Origin: Paenibacillus prosopidis
GTDB lineage: Bacteria > Bacillota > Bacilli > Paenibacillales > Paenibacillaceae
Length of the DNA: 64,000 nt
NCBI RefSeq assembly: GCF_003337375.1
Contig: NZ_QPJD01000015.1
Span: forward strand, 121,955-185,954
Direction of reading: 5' to 3'
The translations under genes and the position numbers were made by a program. Below, piece after piece: positions 24,940 to 33,808 of this stretch. Position 1 is the stretch's first letter. Each line of letters opens with the position of its first letter. Under the pieces are notes generated by a model that saw only the letters and a list, made by a program, of their open reading frames with translations, had not been told where the DNA came from and made no database searches.

Positions 24940-25722
24940 CTATTTTGTTTCTGCAATTTGAAATTTCGGCTTTACATTTTTGAAGTCTCGATTTTCTCCA
25001 CTCACCATCAAGCCCATTCCCCAATCAAAATGAACATTTTCCGTTGGAACGTCAGCAGCATCCCTATACTGCAAAAGGACGTTTCTGCGTGTTCTCTCAC
25101 TGCGGTTGACATCTGAGCCGTGAATCGTTAAATAGTTGAAAAACAACACGTCGCCCGCCTTTGCAGGACAAGGCGTCCCTGAGGAAATCGGGTGTTCTTT
25201 ATGATTGAGATAATGCTTCCCGACATGCGGCAGCGGTCCCTGAAGATGAGAGCCTGGAATTACGCATAGGCATCCGTTCTCCAAATCCGCATCGTCCAAA
25301 TGCACGCTGGCGGCTAACATGGAATGATCGCGGTGCGGAAAATAGGGATAATCCTGATGCATCGGAAATGCAGCTCCGTTCGCAGGCGGTTTTACCAGCA
25401 TTTTCGAATGATGCAGCTGTACATTAGGTCCGATAATTCCATTTAAAACAGCTGTCATGTTCGGATGAACGACAGCTCGCGTAAATGCCGCGTCATGGTA
25501 ATGCACATCGTGAAAGCCCTTAAGCACAAGCTTCTTAAGCTGTTCCGATGGCAGAAAATCCCCCTGCCATGCATGATTCTGATCCATTTGAGCATCCGCC
25601 GCTCTTTGTACAATCTTCTCAACCGCTTCCCGCATCTCCAGAACTTCTACTTGATTAAACACTCCCCTTACGAGTAAATAACCATTTTGTTTGTAAAATT
25701 GTACATCTGCATGGTCGATCAC
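24940..25722 (-). CDS. Phytanoyl-CoA dioxygenase (PhyH)-family Fe(II)/2-oxoglutarate oxygenase
   Basis: The iron triad is His124-x-Asp126 in FPMHQDYPYF (numbered from ATG 25728) and His203 in LTIHGSDVN. An Arg-rich strand after it (RSERTRRNVLLQY) supplies the 2-oxoglutarate contact. The length of about 260 aa fits PhyH enzymes. GTG 25722 has AAGGAG seven bases upstream; ATG 25728 lies only one base after it. The gene diverges from an AraC regulator across a short intergenic region, a usual pair for an inducible catabolic or natural-product oxygenase. The substrate is unknown. Confidence 0.88.
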   Translation of the reverse strand: MIDHADVQFYKQNGYLLVRGVFNQVEVLEMREAVEKIVQRAADAQMDQNHAWQGDFLPSEQLKKLVLKGFHDVHYHDAAFTRAVVHPNMTAVLNGIIGPNVQLHHSKMLVKPPANGAAFPMHQDYPYFPHRDHSMLAASVHLDDADLENGCLCVIPGSHLQGPLPHVGKHYLNHKEHPISSGTPCPAKAGDVLFFNYLTIHGSDVNRSERTRRNVLLQYRDAADVPTENVHFDWGMGLMVSGENRDFKNVKPKFQIAETK

Positions 25723-25847
25723 GTTCATTCTCCTTATCGCAAAATTAATGTGAATATAGTTTAATTATAGATGGGATAAAGAAAAAACGTATTTGCATGC
25801 TGATGACATCTTTTTGCAATATTACGCCAAAGGAGTTTGTGATCGTT

Positions 25848-26738
25848 ATGTATCATTGGCCCAAAAGCGAAGAGCGTTTAAACCGGTATGCCCGGTTTCT
25901 GCAAGGAGATCGTTTAACACTCTACGTCTACTATTGGGGAGTTGTTCAGAATCTGGCCTCTAACTTCGTTCATAAGCATTCCTTTTTTGAAATATGCTAT
26001 GTGAATGGCGGATTGGGGATTTATGTTGAAGGGGATGCAGAATATCCGCTGTATGAAGGCGTCATGTTCTGTTCAAGGCCAAACCAATCTCATCAAATCA
26101 AAGATGTGAATGATCTTGATATCCTGTTTGTAGCCTTCGAACCGGACGAAATTCATTCGAACACCGATGATTTCCAACTCTATTGCTCTTCCCTGAATAC
26201 AAGCGAAATTTGGGTAGAGATGACAACTCATTCACCCACTGTACAAATTTGGAAATCATTGTTGATCCCAAGTGAAAGCAGCAGCGCCGTGCCAATTTCA
26301 CTGCTGCCGCAGCTTGCTCATGCATTAATTGTATCTTTTGCCACACTTCTTGGAAGAACCGGCAAAAGGCCGGAAGCTGTTCCCCTTACATCGAATGCCG
26401 CTCTCCTAATTAAGCGTGCGAAGCTATATATTCGTGACAATCTTCGAAGCAATCTGACTTTATCTGAAGTAGCACGTTACATTAACATATCGGAGCGTCA
26501 TCTATCCCGATTGTTTGCTCAAAATATCCACGAGTCCTTTTCATCGTTAGTCCGGAACGAAAGAATCCGCGCAGCGGAGCAAATGCTTACACAGACCCTT
26601 GATCCTATCAAAGATATCGCTGAGCGAAGCGGCTTCTCATCCGTTCATTATTTCACCCGGATTTTTGCCGGAGAAAAAGGAATACCACCGGCTGCTTTTC
26701 GTGAAGCAAGCCGCCTGCGCAGCGGTACAGATCAATAA
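25848..26738 (+). CDS. AraC-family transcriptional regulator, 296 aa
   Basis: ATG 25848 is preferred: AAAGGAG lies 12 bases upstream, and codons before it have no site. The N-terminal cupin has HKHSFFEICYVNGG and YPLYEGVMFCSRPNQSHQI. The C-terminal double helix-turn-helix is LTLSEVARYINISERHLSRL and IKDIAERSGFSSVHYFTRIF, ending GIPPAAFREA. It probably controls the divergent PhyH dioxygenase. The sensing ligand is unknown. Confidence 0.88.
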   Translation: MYHWPKSEERLNRYARFLQGDRLTLYVYYWGVVQNLASNFVHKHSFFEICYVNGGLGIYVEGDAEYPLYEGVMFCSRPNQSHQIKDVNDLDILFVAFEPDEIHSNTDDFQLYCSSLNTSEIWVEMTTHSPTVQIWKSLLIPSESSSAVPISLLPQLAHALIVSFATLLGRTGKRPEAVPLTSNAALLIKRAKLYIRDNLRSNLTLSEVARYINISERHLSRLFAQNIHESFSSLVRNERIRAAEQMLTQTLDPIKDIAERSGFSSVHYFTRIFAGEKGIPPAAFREASRLRSGTDQ

Positions 26739-26749
26739 TAGCTTCTGAG

Positions 26750-27511
26750 TTAAAGATCATGTACCGTTATTTCACTCCGCACCATAAAACGGGCATTGAC
26801 ACCGGCCTGACCGATTCCTTTGGAGATATAAAAAACGCCTTGCTCATTCGAATGCAAGCCTTTGTATATGCCTTTTTTTGAAAGCGGACCTTTCGATTTG
26901 AAAGCAAAAAAGAATGGCACGTTCAGCTGTTTACCATGCAAATGGCCGGCCATCAAATAATCATATGGACGCTTAATACGCAGGAGCACATTTGGATCAT
27001 GCGTGATAACGACAATCGGCCTTTCATTGCCAACACCTTTGAAAGACTGTTCGATTCTGCTGTGCCCGGTACTATCGTTGTCAATTCCGACTAGATGAAA
27101 ATCCGAAAGTGAAACCGACTCGTTGCGCAGAACCTGAATACCGTAAGCTTGAAATAAGTCAAGGAGCCTCTTTAAGCGGGGCAGGTCATAGTCGTGATTA
27201 CCCAGGACAGCATAGACGGGAACGCCGCAATCAGCAATGACTTTAAAATAGTAAGATGCGCGCAGGAGATACCGTTCCCTGTATGTATAGTCTCCAGTCA
27301 AGAAAATATAGTCCGGCTTATGAGCTTCAATAGCTTGCCGGATCCGAAGCGTGCTAACACGCAGCATATCAACGTGAAGATCGCTAATTTGCAAGATTCG
27401 CTTATTGATCCCTATCGGATGTTGAACTTGTTCAATCTTTAGCCATTGCGTCGGGAAAATAAAGAGTATGTAAATAAAAACCAAAAATCCGGCTAGTGCA
27501 ATGAAAAACAA
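26750..27511 (-). CDS. Membrane-anchored metallophosphoesterase, 253 aa
   Basis: Residues 2-20 are one N-terminal membrane helix (FFIALAGFLVFIYILFIF). The calcineurin-type site follows: SDLHVD (Asp44, His46), TGDYT (Asp74), GNHD (104-107), ITHDPN and GHLHGKQ. This matches the YkuE/YaeI type of periplasmic-side phosphodiesterase, so the catalytic domain is probably extracytoplasmic. The start codon is TTG 27511 behind GAGGGGGAG. A TTGTGA-17-TATACT promoter lies upstream. It diverges from the lasso operon. Confidence 0.88.
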   Translation of the reverse strand: MFFIALAGFLVFIYILFIFPTQWLKIEQVQHPIGINKRILQISDLHVDMLRVSTLRIRQAIEAHKPDYIFLTGDYTYRERYLLRASYYFKVIADCGVPVYAVLGNHDYDLPRLKRLLDLFQAYGIQVLRNESVSLSDFHLVGIDNDSTGHSRIEQSFKGVGNERPIVVITHDPNVLLRIKRPYDYLMAGHLHGKQLNVPFFFAFKSKGPLSKKGIYKGLHSNEQGVFYISKGIGQAGVNARFMVRSEITVHDL

Positions 27512-27554
27512 GCATACTCCCCCTCATTCACGTCTGGTATATGTGGTATGTCCC

Positions 27555-27583
27555 AGTATAATCAATAGAATCCTCATTCACAA
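27555..27583 (-). promoter_or_regulatory. Sigma-A promoter of the metallophosphoesterase gene
   Basis: On the minus strand TTGTGA (27583-27578), a 17-base spacer and TATACT (27560-27555). Confidence 0.65.
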
Positions 27584-27685
27584 CAGTTGGAACCTCCTCA
27601 TTGATTTCGACTAATTTGGCTTCAAGAAACATATTAATCAAGAATCTGTTGACAACGATTCAAAGAAGATGTAACCTAAAACCAA

Positions 27686-27701
27686 GTTCTTTATTAAGAA
27701 C
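27686..27701. promoter_or_regulatory. SinR-type operator, upstream of lasso promoter
   Basis: GTTCTTTATTAAGAAC: six-base perfect arms around TATT. B. subtilis SinR binds GTTCTYT, often as inverted repeats. It lies about 185 bases before the lasso cyclase start and upstream of the candidate promoter. The rest of the 359-base gap (27512-27870) holds the promoters described here and no gene. Confidence 0.65.
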
Positions 27702-27734
27702 AAAATTAACAGCAACTAATTATTCCTAAGCGAA

Positions 27735-27764
27735 TTGATTAGATTAAAATTGCTGTACTATATT
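27735..27764 (+). promoter_or_regulatory. Candidate promoter of the lasso peptide operon
   Basis: TTGATT (27735) and TATATT (27759) with an 18-base spacer. It lies between the two SinR-type boxes, so a repressor bound at both could loop it out. The match is moderate; other AT-rich hexamers nearby cannot be excluded. Confidence 0.4.
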
Positions 27765-27798
27765 GCCTGTATTGGACTTTTCTTAACCATATATTTTC

Positions 27799-27814
27799 GT
27801 TCTTTAACAAGAAC
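27799..27814. promoter_or_regulatory. SinR-type operator, downstream of lasso promoter
   Basis: GTTCTTTAACAAGAAC: six-base arms around TAAC. It lies 57 bases before the cyclase start codon, in the expected leader. Confidence 0.65.
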
Positions 27815-27870
27815 AACACAAAGCTTTGTAAGCAACTAGTTGTGCTTTTGGTAATTGACAGGAGGATACA

Positions 27871-29808
27871 ATGAGCGCAATAACTGGTATCTATCATTTT
27901 AATCACGCACCTGTACAGCCTGAGCTTGGCATGCAGGTCATGAAGGCTCTACAGCGCTATCCCGCCGATTATGTGCACACATGGCTTAACGAGGATGTTT
28001 TCCTGGGATGTCATGCCCAATGGGTTACTCCGGAGTCAATCACTGAGCGCTTGCCGCATTATGATTATGAACGCGGACTTGCAATAACCGCGGATGCCAT
28101 CATCGATAATCGGTCTGAATTGTTCGATAAATTACATGTACGTTTGACAGATCGAAAGGAAATGGCTGATAGCACATTAATCCTGCTTGCCTATCAGAAA
28201 TGGGGGAAGGATGCACCCAAGCATTTAATCGGAGATTTCGCTTTCGTCATTTGGGATCAACAAAATCGATCATTGTTTGGAGCAAGAGATTTTTCCGGCA
28301 GCCGGACGCTTTATTATGCTCGAACAAAAGAGCTGTTTGCATTCTCTACGACCATCCAACCGCTCTTTTCTATACCGGGACTAAATAAACAATTAAATGA
28401 ACAATGGATATCCGAGTTTCTAGCCATTCCGATAACAACCGAAGCCGTTGATTTATTTACGACCGTATACAAGCATGTCGGTCAAATCCCGCCGGCCCAC
28501 AGCATTTCGGTCGAAAACGGTGAAATAAAATTTTCAAGATATTGCACGATAGTCGCTGAAGACAAACTGAAGCTCAGATCCAATGAGGAATACGAAGAAG
28601 CATTCCGGGATGTTTTCCAAACAGCAGTATCTTCACGACTTCGCACACATCGTGAGGTTGGAGCAAACTTAAGCGGAGGTCTCGATTCCGGATCGGTCGT
28701 AAGCTTTGCCGCGAAAGCGCTTCGCGAGGAAAATAAAAAATTACATACGTTCAGTTACGTGCCGCTCGATGATTTCAAAGATTGGACGCCCAAGAGCAGA
28801 GTCGCAAACGAACGGCAAAATATTCAAACGACGGTAAGACATGTTGGTAATATTAACGATCAATATTTTAACTTTCCTGAAATGAACCCACTTTCCGAGG
28901 TGGATGATTGGCTCGACATCATGGAGACTCCCTATAAATTTTATGAAAACTCCTTTTGGATGAAGGGCATCTATCAGCAAGCTCATGAGCAGGACGTCGG
29001 CGTATTGCTTACTGGAAGTCGAGGAAACTGGACAATCTCGTGGGGTCCCGCCTTAGATTACCAGGCTAGCTTGCTTAGAAGCTTTAAATGGTTCCGGTTT
29101 TATAAGGAGCTTCATCTTTACAGCAAAGATCTTGGAATTAAAAAGTCACGAATATTTCCGGTTGTCGGCAAAAAGGCGTTTCCTCAAATCACTAAGCTAA
29201 AGTCATCATCAAACGTGCCTAGCCAGCCGGATTTAATTAACCCTGAATTTGCCCAACGAACAAATGTCTATGAAAGACTACAAGAGCACGGGTATGATTT
29301 TTGGGGCAATTCTTTGCAAAACGTCTATGAAGTCAGAAAACAACAGTTCGAACAGCTCTATTATTGGAATATAACCGGAACGGTCGGATGCAAGCAGTCC
29401 TTGCGTTATTCGCTATGGGAACGCGATGCAACGAACGATTTGCGCGTCATCCGCTTTTGCTTATCGGTACCTGAGGAGCAGTTCGTCCAGAACGGTCTCG
29501 ACCGGTCGCTCATACGCAGATCAACAAAAAATTATTTGCCGGACACGATCAGACTAAACCAAAAAGTACGCGGGGTTCAAGGGGCCGATGGCCTCCATCG
29601 GATGATTCCTGCCTGGAACACCCTCATCAGCGAGCTTCAACAGGTTATTGAAGACCCGATTATCTCCGGGTATCTCAATATAAAGGAATTGACAAACGCC
29701 TTATCGATTGTTCGAAAAGAGCCTCGTCCGGAGCTTGTCTTTGACACTCATTTTCGGATATTGATGCGCGGCCTGATCTTCCACCGATTTATAAAAAAAT
29801 TCGCATGA
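27871..29808 (+). CDS. padeC: Lasso peptide cyclase (asparagine-synthetase-like)
   Basis: 645 residues. The N-terminal glutaminase-like domain begins MSAITGIYHF and lacks the Cys2 nucleophile, as usual in lasso cyclases. The ATP pyrophosphatase loop is LSGGLDSGS at residues 267-275. The enzyme adenylates the ring Asp side chain of the precursor and closes the macrolactam onto the core N-terminus. It is followed 14 bases later by the precursor gene. ATG 27871 follows AGGAGG. The paeninodin-type gene set around it fixes the assignment; asparagine synthetase B would keep Cys2. Confidence 0.94.
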   Translation: MSAITGIYHFNHAPVQPELGMQVMKALQRYPADYVHTWLNEDVFLGCHAQWVTPESITERLPHYDYERGLAITADAIIDNRSELFDKLHVRLTDRKEMADSTLILLAYQKWGKDAPKHLIGDFAFVIWDQQNRSLFGARDFSGSRTLYYARTKELFAFSTTIQPLFSIPGLNKQLNEQWISEFLAIPITTEAVDLFTTVYKHVGQIPPAHSISVENGEIKFSRYCTIVAEDKLKLRSNEEYEEAFRDVFQTAVSSRLRTHREVGANLSGGLDSGSVVSFAAKALREENKKLHTFSYVPLDDFKDWTPKSRVANERQNIQTTVRHVGNINDQYFNFPEMNPLSEVDDWLDIMETPYKFYENSFWMKGIYQQAHEQDVGVLLTGSRGNWTISWGPALDYQASLLRSFKWFRFYKELHLYSKDLGIKKSRIFPVVGKKAFPQITKLKSSSNVPSQPDLINPEFAQRTNVYERLQEHGYDFWGNSLQNVYEVRKQQFEQLYYWNITGTVGCKQSLRYSLWERDATNDLRVIRFCLSVPEEQFVQNGLDRSLIRRSTKNYLPDTIRLNQKVRGVQGADGLHRMIPAWNTLISELQQVIEDPIISGYLNIKELTNALSIVRKEPRPELVFDTHFRILMRGLIFHRFIKKFA

Positions 29809-29822
29809 GAGGAGGTGATACT

Positions 29823-29960
29823 ATGCAAAATCAAGAGAAAAAAGCGTGGCAGCAACCTGCTTTGGAAGTTCTTGACGTTAATATGACAATGGCGGGTCCT
29901 GGCATTCATCTTCCTGATGCCGTTCAGCCCGACCCGACAGAAGTGATTCACTTCAGCTAG
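29823..29960 (+). CDS. padeA: Paeninodin-type lasso peptide precursor, 45 aa
   Basis: A 45-codon gene behind AGGAGGTGA. The leader is residues 1-23, with a W-x-x-P recognition motif (WQQP, residues 9-12), the block ALEVLDVNMT and Thr22 at position -2. The core is residues 24-45: ring AGPGIHLPD (Ala1 to Asp9, nine-membered), then tail AVQPDPTEVIHFS. Paeninodin, recalled from the literature, has the same AGPG start, Asp9 and QPDP tail. The C-terminal Ser45 is the expected phosphorylation site of the neighbouring kinase. Ring residues IHL and the tail end differ, so this is a distinct congener. Confidence 0.95.
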   Translation: MQNQEKKAWQQPALEVLDVNMTMAGPGIHLPDAVQPDPTEVIHFS

Positions 29961-29995
29961 TCTTTTAAGTAATTTCTTCCATACTTAGATCCAGA

Positions 29996-30023
29996 TGCCC
30001 TTATATGTCAAAGTATAAGGGCA
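29996..30023 (+). other. Intercistronic hairpin after the precursor gene
   Basis: TGCCCTTAT and ATAAGGGCA form a perfect 9-bp stem with a 10-base loop, in the 102-base gap between precursor and kinase genes. There is no T-run. It may protect the precursor mRNA or reduce read-through so that precursor exceeds enzymes. Confidence 0.55.
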
Positions 30024-30062
30024 CCTACCCCAAATACCGCATCACGATCTGGAGTGATAATC

Positions 30063-30995
30063 ATGTTGAAGACTGAAAGCCAAACCATTTATAACTCCTT
30101 CGGCTTACGGATCGAAAGCTATATTCCGCTGCCTGAGCTGCCTCTATCGGAAGAGCACACTCACCTTGGAAACGAAAAAGTAACCGTTACAATGAAAGAT
30201 CTTACCTCATTGTGGAATGAATTTGCCCAAACAGATGAATATTTTACTGTCAGAGACAATCAAGTTTTAATTCGAGTGCCTGACACCGCCATCTTTTGCA
30301 TTCGCAATGGCGAATCCATTATTGTCTCTCCTTATGAAGGTTCCGAAGAAGATAAGATCCGCCTGTATATCCTGGGCACTTGTATGGGAGTTATTCTGAT
30401 GCAAAAAAGAATACTTCCGCTTCACGGCAGCGCAATCGCTATTAATGGGAAAGCCTATGCCATTATAGGTGTATCCGGTGCTGGAAAATCAACACTCGCG
30501 TCGATTTTGCTAAATAAAGGATACAAATTATTGAGTGATGACTTAATTGCAGTAACGCTAACGCAAGATCATATACCGATGGTTATGCCTGCATACCCTC
30601 AGCAAAAAATGTGGCAGGAAACCATAGACCAGCTCGGCATGAGCTCGACGGATTTTCAACCCTTATTTGATAGGGAAACAAAATTCGCCGTACCTGTCCC
30701 ATCTCGATTTTGTGAGCACCCTCTGCCGCTGGCTGGTGTGTTTGAACTCGTAAAAACAGAAACAAATGCAGCGTTAGAACCTATTAATGGACTTGTAAGG
30801 TTTCACACGCTGCTTCAACATACATTCCGCAGCTTTCTGATCGAACGACTGAATTTAATGGAGTGGCACTTCAGCACTCTTGCACAATTCGCCAATCGGA
30901 TGGACATGTATCAGCTGCAACGGCCGTCATCCGGTTTTACTGCCCATGAACTGGCTCAGCTTTTACTAAACACCATACACAAGGAGGAACTATAA
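30063..30995 (+). CDS. padeK: Lasso precursor kinase (HPr-kinase-like, PadeK/ThcoK type)
   Basis: 310 residues. The HPr-kinase/phosphorylase-like core has LPLHGSA (His121), P-loop GVSGAGKST (136-144) and LLSDD (156-160), as in the kinases of phosphorylated lasso peptides. Known members phosphorylate the C-terminal Ser of the linear precursor, and Ser45 here fits. The N-terminal 110 residues are a family-typical lead domain. ATG 30063 follows GGAGTGA; the ORF extension to 30054 has no site. It is one base from the next gene. Confidence 0.92.
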   Translation: MLKTESQTIYNSFGLRIESYIPLPELPLSEEHTHLGNEKVTVTMKDLTSLWNEFAQTDEYFTVRDNQVLIRVPDTAIFCIRNGESIIVSPYEGSEEDKIRLYILGTCMGVILMQKRILPLHGSAIAINGKAYAIIGVSGAGKSTLASILLNKGYKLLSDDLIAVTLTQDHIPMVMPAYPQQKMWQETIDQLGMSSTDFQPLFDRETKFAVPVPSRFCEHPLPLAGVFELVKTETNAALEPINGLVRFHTLLQHTFRSFLIERLNLMEWHFSTLAQFANRMDMYQLQRPSSGFTAHELAQLLLNTIHKEEL

Positions 30996-30996
30996 A

Positions 30997-31314
30997 ATGA
31001 TTGAGTCCCAAACGATTGCTTTAACGGATTTCATTTCACCATGTGAACAAAATATTGTTAGCGATATGGATGGCGAGAAGGTAATGCTGAGCATCCGAAA
31101 CGGAAAATATTATAATCTCGGCACCGTCGGAGGGCGAATTTGGGATTCACTCGGAAGCACAATCTCTGCCCGGCAAATTGTAGACCTATTAATGGCTGAG
31201 TATGACGTTGAACGGACAGTGTGTGAACAGCATGTTATTTCCTTTCTGGAACATTTGTGGAAAGAAGGTCTGATTCTTGTTAATCAAGAGAATTCGATTT
31301 CTATTCATGCTTAA
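30997..31314 (+). CDS. padeB1: Lasso leader-binding protein B1 (PqqD-like RRE)
   Basis: 105 residues with the PqqD/RRE pattern: a beta-hairpin (DMDGEKVMLSIRNGKYYNLG) and a winged-helix part (GGRIWDSLGSTISARQIVDL, FLEHLWKEGLILV). The protein binds the W-x-x-P leader and presents it to the B2 peptidase. It starts one base after the kinase stop behind AAGGAGG and overlaps the B2 gene. The length suits a stand-alone B1 of split-B lasso systems. Confidence 0.93.
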   Translation: MIESQTIALTDFISPCEQNIVSDMDGEKVMLSIRNGKYYNLGTVGGRIWDSLGSTISARQIVDLLMAEYDVERTVCEQHVISFLEHLWKEGLILVNQENSISIHA

Positions 31315-31732
31315 TAGACATACCTTTCTTCTATTTTGTGAGGCATATATATTCTTGGGCTGGGCACGTCTTCTGATGTACCGGCCTTTTGCCAAAGTAG
31401 CCCCAAAGCTTGGCGCAAAAACCGAAGAAACTCCCATTCATCATTTAACAACGGATGTAAGCCAGCTAAAGCATATCTCCAGTGCCTTAGAGGTTGTTAG
31501 CCGCCATACGTTATGGGACAGCAAATGTCTGGTCAAAGCAATCGCAGGCATGAAAATGCTCGAGAGACGGCGGATCGACAGTACCCTTTATTTAGGTACT
31601 GCCAAGGATGAAAACGGAGAATTAATCGCGCATGCATGGCTGCGCAGCGGCCCGCTGTATCTCACTGGCGCGGATGTCATGAGCCGTTTCATTGTAGTTG
31701 AGAAGTTTGCGAAAAAGGCAAGCGGCTTTTAA
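31307..31732 (+). CDS. padeB2: Lasso leader peptidase B2 (transglutaminase-like)
   Basis: Cysteine-protease fold of lasso B2 enzymes. The triad is Cys74 in WDSKCLVKA, His109 in IAHAW and Asp123 in GADVM. It removes the leader after Met23 so the core Ala can cyclise. ATG 31307 overlaps the B1 stop by eight bases; TTG 31277 is an alternative longer start, and neither has a strong ribosome-binding site, consistent with coupling. The N-terminus (RHTFLLFCEAYIFLGWARLL) is the usual hydrophobic helix. Confidence 0.9.
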   Translation: MLNRHTFLLFCEAYIFLGWARLLMYRPFAKVAPKLGAKTEETPIHHLTTDVSQLKHISSALEVVSRHTLWDSKCLVKAIAGMKMLERRRIDSTLYLGTAKDENGELIAHAWLRSGPLYLTGADVMSRFIVVEKFAKKASGF

Positions 31733-31795
31733 ACCACTAGTAGTATGGATTCGGGGATGTTACAGCCTTATTGGGCTGCCCGAGAGGAGAAATAT

Positions 31796-33592
31796 ATGGC
31801 GTACATTTTACACTTTATTAAACGGCTGCATACTTTTTCGGGAGCAGCTTTATACATCAATCTGTTTGGGATGGTAATTTCCAGCTTCCTTGAAAGTATT
31901 GGAATTTTATTGATCATTCCTTTGCTAGGTTTAATCGGGATCGTGAGCTTAGATATGGGTGGAAGCTACTTCTCATGGCTCTCCGAGTATTTGAGTGATG
32001 TCCCGCCGACGTTAGCTTTATTAATGATTTTAGGTTCCTATATTATCATTGTGTTAGGACAAAACCTCATACAACGAAGCGTAACGATCCGGAACGTGGA
32101 AATACAAAATCTGTATGGCCGTCATTTAAGACTTGAAACCTACAACTCTCTTCTTTTATCAAACTGGCCTTTCTTTCTAAATAAGAGATCATCGGATTTA
32201 ATTAACTTGTTAACGATTGAGTTAGCCCGCGTCCTTGGAGCCATTAATCTTTTCCTTCAGCTTGTAACCTCTCTCATCTTCACCTTCATCCAAATCGGAA
32301 TTGCTTTTTGGCTATCTCCGAATTTAACGTTGTTCGTTTTGGGATCCGGCATTATTCTGGGCCTATTCTCTAGCCGATTTATTAAGAGAGCCAAAGCACT
32401 AGGTAACCAAACCTCCCAATTGTCCCAGAGCTACCTCGCAGGAATAACAGATCAACTAAACGGGATTAAAGACATAAAGAGCAATACGCTCGAACGCTCT
32501 CGGATAAAATGGCTTTCCGATTTGACCGAAGGAATGATTCGTGAACAGGTTTCTTATGTCAAATTGAGAATGAATTCGCAGTTAGTGTATAAAATGTCCT
32601 CAGCTCTGCTTATCGCATGCTTCATACTCGTATCATTTAAGCTATTTCAAACGCAGGGCATACAGCTGTTGACGATCACTGTTATTTTCGCCCGTTTGTG
32701 GCCGAGATTCACCAGTATTCAATCCACGTTGGAGCAGCTGGCCTCCATGATACCTGCGTGCAAAGCTTTGATTCAATTGCAAAATGAATGCAATAATGCG
32801 ACTGAGCGATTGGAACTTGGCTATGAGGTAAACGCACCATTACGGGCAGAACACGGGATTGAGTGTCGCAATATTAGTTTTCGTTATAACCGTGAGGAAA
32901 CAGAATTCACTCTCAAAAATATTAATTTTCATATACCGTCCAATCGTATGACTGCCATTGCAGGCCCTTCCGGTGCGGGAAAAAGTACGCTTATCGATCT
33001 GATCATGGGATTGATGCAGCCTGAGTCAGGGCAAATATTAATAGACGGCAAGCCGATAACGAATGAGAATTTGTTATCTTACCGGCAATCTATCAGTTAT
33101 GTTGCGCAGGATCCTTTCTTATTCAACGCCAGCATTAGAGAAAACCTGCAATTGATCCAGCCAGATGCCAGTGATGAGCAGATGTGGGAAGCCTTAGAGT
33201 TCGCCTCCTCATCCGACTTTGTCCGCAAGCTTCCTCAAGGACTGGATACGGTCATAGGCGATCGGGGAATCCGGCTTTCTGGAGGTGAACGTCAACGGCT
33301 AGTTCTAGCTCGAGCGGTCATACGTAAACCGGCCATCCTCGTTCTAGATGAAGCGACAAGCGCTTTGGATACGGAAAATGAAAAGAAAATTCAAGAAGCC
33401 ATTGATCGCTTAAAGGGCACGATGACCGTTATCGTTGTTGCTCACCGGTTATCAACCATCCGGCATGCCGATCAAGTTATCGTCATCGATCAAGGGAAGC
33501 TGGTTGAACGGGGAGAATTTGTTCAGCTGGCAGCTGATTCAGCGAGTTTATTCGGAAATCTTTTAAACAATCAGTCCGAGGCAAGCGCCTGA
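31796..33592 (+). CDS. padeD: Lasso peptide ABC exporter (fused TM-ATPase)
   Basis: 598 residues from ATG 31796 behind GAGAGGAG. Six hydrophobic segments lie before residue 310. The ATPase has Walker A GPSGAGKST (390-398), signature LSGGERQRL (494-502) and Walker B ILVLDEATSALD (514-525), then AHRLS. No C39 peptidase domain is present, as expected when B2 removes the leader. It exports the mature peptide and probably gives self-immunity. Last gene of the lasso operon. Confidence 0.93.
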   Translation: MAYILHFIKRLHTFSGAALYINLFGMVISSFLESIGILLIIPLLGLIGIVSLDMGGSYFSWLSEYLSDVPPTLALLMILGSYIIIVLGQNLIQRSVTIRNVEIQNLYGRHLRLETYNSLLLSNWPFFLNKRSSDLINLLTIELARVLGAINLFLQLVTSLIFTFIQIGIAFWLSPNLTLFVLGSGIILGLFSSRFIKRAKALGNQTSQLSQSYLAGITDQLNGIKDIKSNTLERSRIKWLSDLTEGMIREQVSYVKLRMNSQLVYKMSSALLIACFILVSFKLFQTQGIQLLTITVIFARLWPRFTSIQSTLEQLASMIPACKALIQLQNECNNATERLELGYEVNAPLRAEHGIECRNISFRYNREETEFTLKNINFHIPSNRMTAIAGPSGAGKSTLIDLIMGLMQPESGQILIDGKPITNENLLSYRQSISYVAQDPFLFNASIRENLQLIQPDASDEQMWEALEFASSSDFVRKLPQGLDTVIGDRGIRLSGGERQRLVLARAVIRKPAILVLDEATSALDTENEKKIQEAIDRLKGTMTVIVVAHRLSTIRHADQVIVIDQGKLVERGEFVQLAADSASLFGNLLNNQSEASA

Positions 33593-33632
33593 GGTTAGCG
33601 GCTGCAGCAAATAATTGAAGAACAAAGAAAAT

Positions 33633-33658
33633 AGGGCTTACTTTATGGCAAGCCCTTT
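33633..33658. terminator. Weak hairpin, possible end of the lasso operon
   Basis: AGGGCTT and AAGCCCT pair around a 10-base loop 40 bases after the exporter stop codon, followed only by TTTC. On the minus strand the following bases are more T-rich. Termination efficiency is doubtful. Confidence 0.4.
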
Positions 33659-33738
33659 CAACGCCATAAACCCAGGTCGTTTATAGTCGAATTTAATATG
33701 TATCATCCAAGATTATGCATAAGAGTCAGCTTATAAGC

Positions 33739-33767
33739 TTTCGCAATCCATAATTATTCGTTATAAT
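33739..33767 (+). promoter_or_regulatory. Sigma-A promoter of the first sinR homologue
   Basis: TTTCGC (33739), 17-base spacer, TATAAT (33762). No SinR-type palindrome lies in the spacer, in contrast with the second sinR homologue. Confidence 0.6.
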
Positions 33768-33808
33768 GTAGAGAAGTCTACAACGATGTGGTGACGGAGG
33801 AGTTAGTT

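Noticed and set aside
27871..29808. True asparagine synthetase (AsnB)
   Set aside because: The N-terminal Cys nucleophile is missing and the gene is followed by a lasso precursor, RRE and B2 peptidase.
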